From Euprymna scolopes (taxonomy: Eukaryota > Mollusca > Cephalopoda > Sepiida > Sepiolidae), in the NCBI GenBank assembly GCA_024364805.1, contig CM044515.1, positions 79,278,233 through 79,298,688 on the forward strand: 20,456 nt of DNA. Direction: 5' to 3'. The position numbers and the translations under genes are program-made. Shown here piece after piece: positions 17,745-20,456 of this stretch (the first letter of the stretch is position 1; each line of letters opens with the position of its first letter). Under the pieces are notes generated by a model. The model did not search any database, was not told the origin of the DNA, and saw only the letters and a program-made list of their open reading frames with translations.

Positions 17745-18099
17745 GTTTTTTCGCTGGGACCGGTTGTTAAAAAAATGTTAACATCTACTTTTGTTGCTGG
17801 TACAAAATATATACACACACTGACAATGAGTAAAATCACAACACAGTTGATCTATAAAAAATATATATTGCTTTTATTTCACACAGACAAATCAGCCTTC
17901 CATTATAAATTATTACTGGTGTTTTGACCTTTCTGAAAGGCGCATGAGGAGGGTGCGTGGTTGTGTCTAATGTCTGGCGGTGAAGAAATGTGACAGCCTT
18001 GCTCTTTCTGACCGACTCTGGCTTTCTCTCTGTGACGATTTATTTATATAAACATTCTTTTCCTTTTGGAAATTTTAATATTTCCTATTGCTTACTGTT

Positions 18100-18354
18100 T
18101 CAATCCTTTGACCGATATCTTCTCACATATTTCTGGGTCAAATTATGCATTCCATTAAACAACAATGGTAAGTCCTGCATTCTAAACCTGGAATCTATTT
18201 GCATCGAGTGTTTTTCTACCTTGGATTGCCTACCAATAGCTAACAATTGTATGTTTTTTATTTTATCCCCTGTCATTTTCGCCAACAGCGTTAGTTCATC
18301 TTGGTCTGTTCTAGCTCTCCTGAAGGCACGATCTGCCTTCGACTGTGTCCAAAC
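18100..18354 (-). pseudogene. Coding-like relic or last exon, unknown protein
   Basis: The minus-strand frame is open for 84 codons after a stop at 18355-18357 and ends at a stop near 18100. Its composition is charged and soluble, for example DELTLLAKMTGDKIKNIQ and DSRFRMQDLPLLFNGMHN, unlike random AT-rich translation. A hexamer AATAAA occurs on the same strand at 17873-17878, about 220 bases past the stop, as in a 3' UTR. I recognise no family. It may be a last exon, a processed pseudogene or part of an unrecognised mobile element. The longer plus-strand frame over it (17990-18385) is hydrophobic and is most simply its antisense. Confidence 0.35.
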
Positions 18355-18419
18355 TCAAACTGAACTCTTAACCGTCTGCAACTGACTGTCGTAAAACACC
18401 ACAAACCGCACCCACCATT

Positions 18420-19835
18420 TAAAAAATTTTTATTTTTTATTTTTACATAGGAGTCACCACTTATCAAGGCCCAGAGACTACTCGAGGATAAGGATTAATA
18501 AGTCTAATCGATGGGATAGTCTTGTAGTAATCGTTAGTGGTGGAAATTTGGTAAATTAAATTACTAAAGATGTTTATGTTCGACTTGAATACAGCCATAT
18601 TGTACTCAGCTGGAAAGTAGGCAAACGGAAGAGTTCCACAGGTATGCAGTTCTAAGAAAGCTTTGTTCATGGAATCTAGGTTTAGATTAAGGCACAGATA
18701 GTGGGGAAATTATTGATAGTGATTTCAGCTAGACGGGTGTTTTTCGTGAAAGTTTGGTGAGGTGGGGATTATAGACTGGAGCTCAGACGAGCACCTGCCA
18801 TGAAAATAACGATAAAGCACAGACAGGCTCTTCTGTGGGAGAGAGATTGTAGGGAAGATAAAGGACATCTCCCACTAGGTTACTGGCCCTGTCGGTGGGG
18901 CATTAGAATACACCGACTGCCCCCCTGCAGAGGGTAAAAGTCCCTCAATGGGGGGTCCTGGATATGACCTTAAACTATATCTAGTGGTGAGGCCCCAGCT
19001 TGTGAGCTTTGGGGAGTGTGGAGCCACCCTTTAATTACCATTGCTCCCAGGTCCACTCTGACTCGGAGTGGTAGTACCTGTTAGGGTCCCAACTATGGGT
19101 TGAATAGAAACCGACTTCAAAACAACAAATATATTCTATTAAAAAGATTTTCTTCCAAATCTTTGGATTCGGCATCAAATAACCCAAAAAGGGTTGATAT
19201 GCCGTAAAACAAAAACAACCAACCAACCAACCCACTAGGTTACAAAGTCTATTTTGAACTCTGTCAAGGCAAGATAAGGTCTTCCTAGCAGCTCCTGCCT
19301 AGATGTGGCAACAGTACTCCATCCTTGGACGTACCTGGCTTTGATAGAGATAGAGAATTGCATCAGTAGTGAGATATCTGCTGGAGTGGTAGAAGGATCC
19401 CACCATTTTTCCAGCAACCTTGGCAACGGATTTTATGTACATGTTCCATTTCAGATCAGGAGTAAATGCCAAACCCAGAAGCTTGTCAAGACATGGAGTT
19501 TCCCCAAGACGAGAACCATTCATTTCAATTGATGCCAGATGGGGATTAAAGCATTGATGATGTAAAGATAGAAAGCTTGGTTTTAGATGCATTAAAAGTA
19601 ACCAGCCAACTCTTTCCCCATTGTACCACATGCTCAAGATCAGAGGAGAGAGAATCAGAGAATTTGGTCATTTATAGCCTTTAATGTGTTGCCATAGATG
19701 GTAGTGTTGTCAGCATAAGTGTCTACGAATGATCTTAGGATGTGATTTGGAAGATCATTGATGTAGATCAGGAAGAGGCCCAGGTAACCTCTGAAGGACT
19801 CCCGCATTAATCATAGAACTATCTCCATTGTTCAG
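18420..19835 (-). pseudogene. Longest LINE 3' end, interrupted by SINE C
   Basis: On the minus strand the reverse-transcriptase palm is partly present. FLIYINDLP (19748-19774) is the conserved segment after motif B, and TYADNTTIYG contains YADN at 19706-19717 where an active enzyme has YADD. A stop follows shortly. A later frame carries LLGLAFTPDLKWNMYI, then YLYQSQVRPRMEYCCHI and LSCLDRVQNRL. After the inserted SINE C (18884-19230) the copy continues to the LHTCGTLPFAYFPAEYN block and its 3' end with GATAAGTGGTGACTCC, then a T-rich tail near 18427-18447. Excluding the SINE it is about 1.05 kb. The non-LTR clade is Jockey/CR1-like; the exact clade is uncertain. Endonuclease and 5' parts are absent. 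Confidence 0.88.
18884..19230 (+). mobile_element. SINE C, longest copy with structured 5' head
   Basis: A 347-bp retroposon flanked by perfect 13-bp direct repeats CCCACTAGGTTAC (18871-18883 and 19231-19243). The head TGGCCCTGTCGGTGGGGCA recalls an A box. It can form two hairpins: GTCGGTG / CACCGAC (18891-18897 and 18911-18917), and a nested C6/G6 plus GAGGG/CCCTC stem (18920-18955). After that the body starts TCCTGGATATGACC and matches SINE A and B, except for a different central A-rich segment (about 19110-19160). It ends CCGTAAAAC with an (AACC)n tail. No coding capacity; it lies antisense to the LINE it interrupts. Confidence 0.9.
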
Positions 19836-20024
19836 TCCTTTATCATATTTTAATTAAAATCTCACCTAAAAAAAAAGCAAAAACAATCCCCCCCCCAAAA
19901 AAACGCCCTCACACTAACTCTAAAATATGTTAAGTCGACCCCCTGTTAATTCTTTTGTCCTAAAATAACTGATTCACTTCGTGACACTTAGGAATGGGGG
20001 GGGGGGTTCGACATAGTACCACAC
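19836..20024. repeat. Low-complexity stretch with C and G runs
   Basis: Poly-A, a C9 run (about 19889-19897) and a G11 run (19996-20006). No gene recognised. Confidence 0.6.
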
Positions 20025-20201
20025 TAGCATATTCTCATTCTGTCAGCCATGATCGAGTAGAAGCCTCGAGTAATTCACAATTGTATTCTTTGTATTAGTT
20101 GTGACGTAATTGTTAAAATACAAGGTAGAATTCAGTTGTAAGTAACACCCTTCTGTAGGTTACTTCTACCCGGTCATGGCTGACGGAACGAGGATATGCT
20201 A
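20025..20201. repeat. 39-bp imperfect inverted repeat
   Basis: Arms 20025-20063 and 20163-20201 are inverted copies at 34 of 39 positions, around a 99-base spacer. All five differences are transitions: on the plus-strand RNA they would be three U-G wobbles and two A-C mismatches. No terminal target-site duplication is clear. It could be a small foldback or MITE, or an arrangement of two SINE-like copies. Confidence 0.75.
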
Positions 20202-20364
20202 CTCACGTGGATTCAATAAAGGGTTCCGTTCAAAATTCCATTATTTCTGAGTTTGACACAGATTCCCGTGTTCGACAAGATACCCTCTGAAGAAGGTCAG
20301 AGGTTACATCAGCCGATAGCTTGGGTGAATAATACGCAATATGAGAACAGTAGTCTGAATATTT
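20202..20364. other. Unassigned stretch with small hairpin
   Basis: Contains CCTCTGA / TCAGAGG (about 20284-20303), a 7-bp stem with a 6-nt loop, and the motif ATGAGAACAGTAGTC (about 20342-20356) shared with the hairpin at 2142-2219. Confidence 0.5.
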
Positions 20365-20456
20365 CTCTTTCTTTTCCCTTTTTCCACCTTCCTCTCTCTT
20401 TCTCCCATTTCCTCTCTCTTTCCCCCTGTTTCCTCTTTCTTTCCCCCTGTTTCCTC
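20365..20456. repeat. Pyrimidine tract with about 21-bp tandem units
   Basis: CT-rich to the window edge; the last part repeats a unit close to TTTCCCCCTGTTTCCTC. The array is cut by the window end. The opposite strand is purine-rich and could form triplex DNA. Confidence 0.75.

Noticed and set aside
17990-18385. 131-codon plus-strand frame with hydrophobic character
   Set aside because: Antisense to a frame with better coding character; membrane-like composition follows from complementing charged codons.
1-20456. CRISPR array, bacterial operon, LTR element or Polinton
   Set aside because: No regular spacer-repeat array, no ribosome-binding-site-led gene clusters, no paired long terminal repeats, and no capsid, integrase or polymerase frames. 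The repeats are LINE and SINE type.

Overview
The window looks like non-coding, repeat-rich DNA of a metazoan, most likely a mollusc and possibly a cephalopod. It is AT-rich, with many long A/T homopolymers, (CA)n tracts, tRNA-derived short repeats and several decayed non-LTR retrotransposon 3' ends. A 5S rRNA-like stretch reads closer to the molluscan than the vertebrate 5S as I remember them. Organism assignment is inference; no marker gene fixes it. I find no intact host protein-coding gene, no LTR or capsid-bearing element, no CRISPR array and no operon-like layout. || Layout. Bases 1-2140 hold one well-formed tRNA-Arg(ACG) on the minus strand (722-794), a degenerate tRNA-like relic and two CA microsatellites. 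Bases 2142-2219 form an almost perfect 78-nt hairpin. Bases 2299-5700 hold a short LINE reverse-transcriptase fragment, another tRNA-like head, C-rich low-complexity sequence, and a tRNA-like relic lying head to head with a 5S rRNA-derived stretch (about 4568-4690); a small coding-like relic follows. Bases 5690-6455 are the decayed 3' end of a LINE with a poly-A tail. Bases 6600-9700 are mostly AT-rich filler with large poly-T/A tracts. || Bases 9700-10610, 14561-14817, 15545-16585 and 18448-19835 carry more 3' ends of the same LINE family, in both orientations. Three copies of a separate retroposon (called SINE A, B and C here) lie at 9998-10272 (-), 13313-13582 (+) and 18884-19230 (+). All have (AACC)-type tails and recognisable target-site duplications; A and C sit inside LINE copies. 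Bases 11950-12325 are a decayed minisatellite. Bases 14085-14370 look like the end of a second LINE family. Bases 15441-15508 match elongator tRNA-Met and 17234-17284 match the 5' end of U2 snRNA. The last 460 bases hold a 39-bp inverted repeat and a pyrimidine tract that runs off the window. || How it fits together: this is an insertion archive. LINE copies landed first, the SINE later, and several small RNAs (tRNA, 5S, U2) left retroposed or SINE-incorporated relics. The strongest observation is that the 5' ends of SINE A and B fall just where the full-length copy C has a strong predicted hairpin, suggesting recurrent reverse-transcription stops there or a headless subfamily. I did not find a convincing new multi-gene system.
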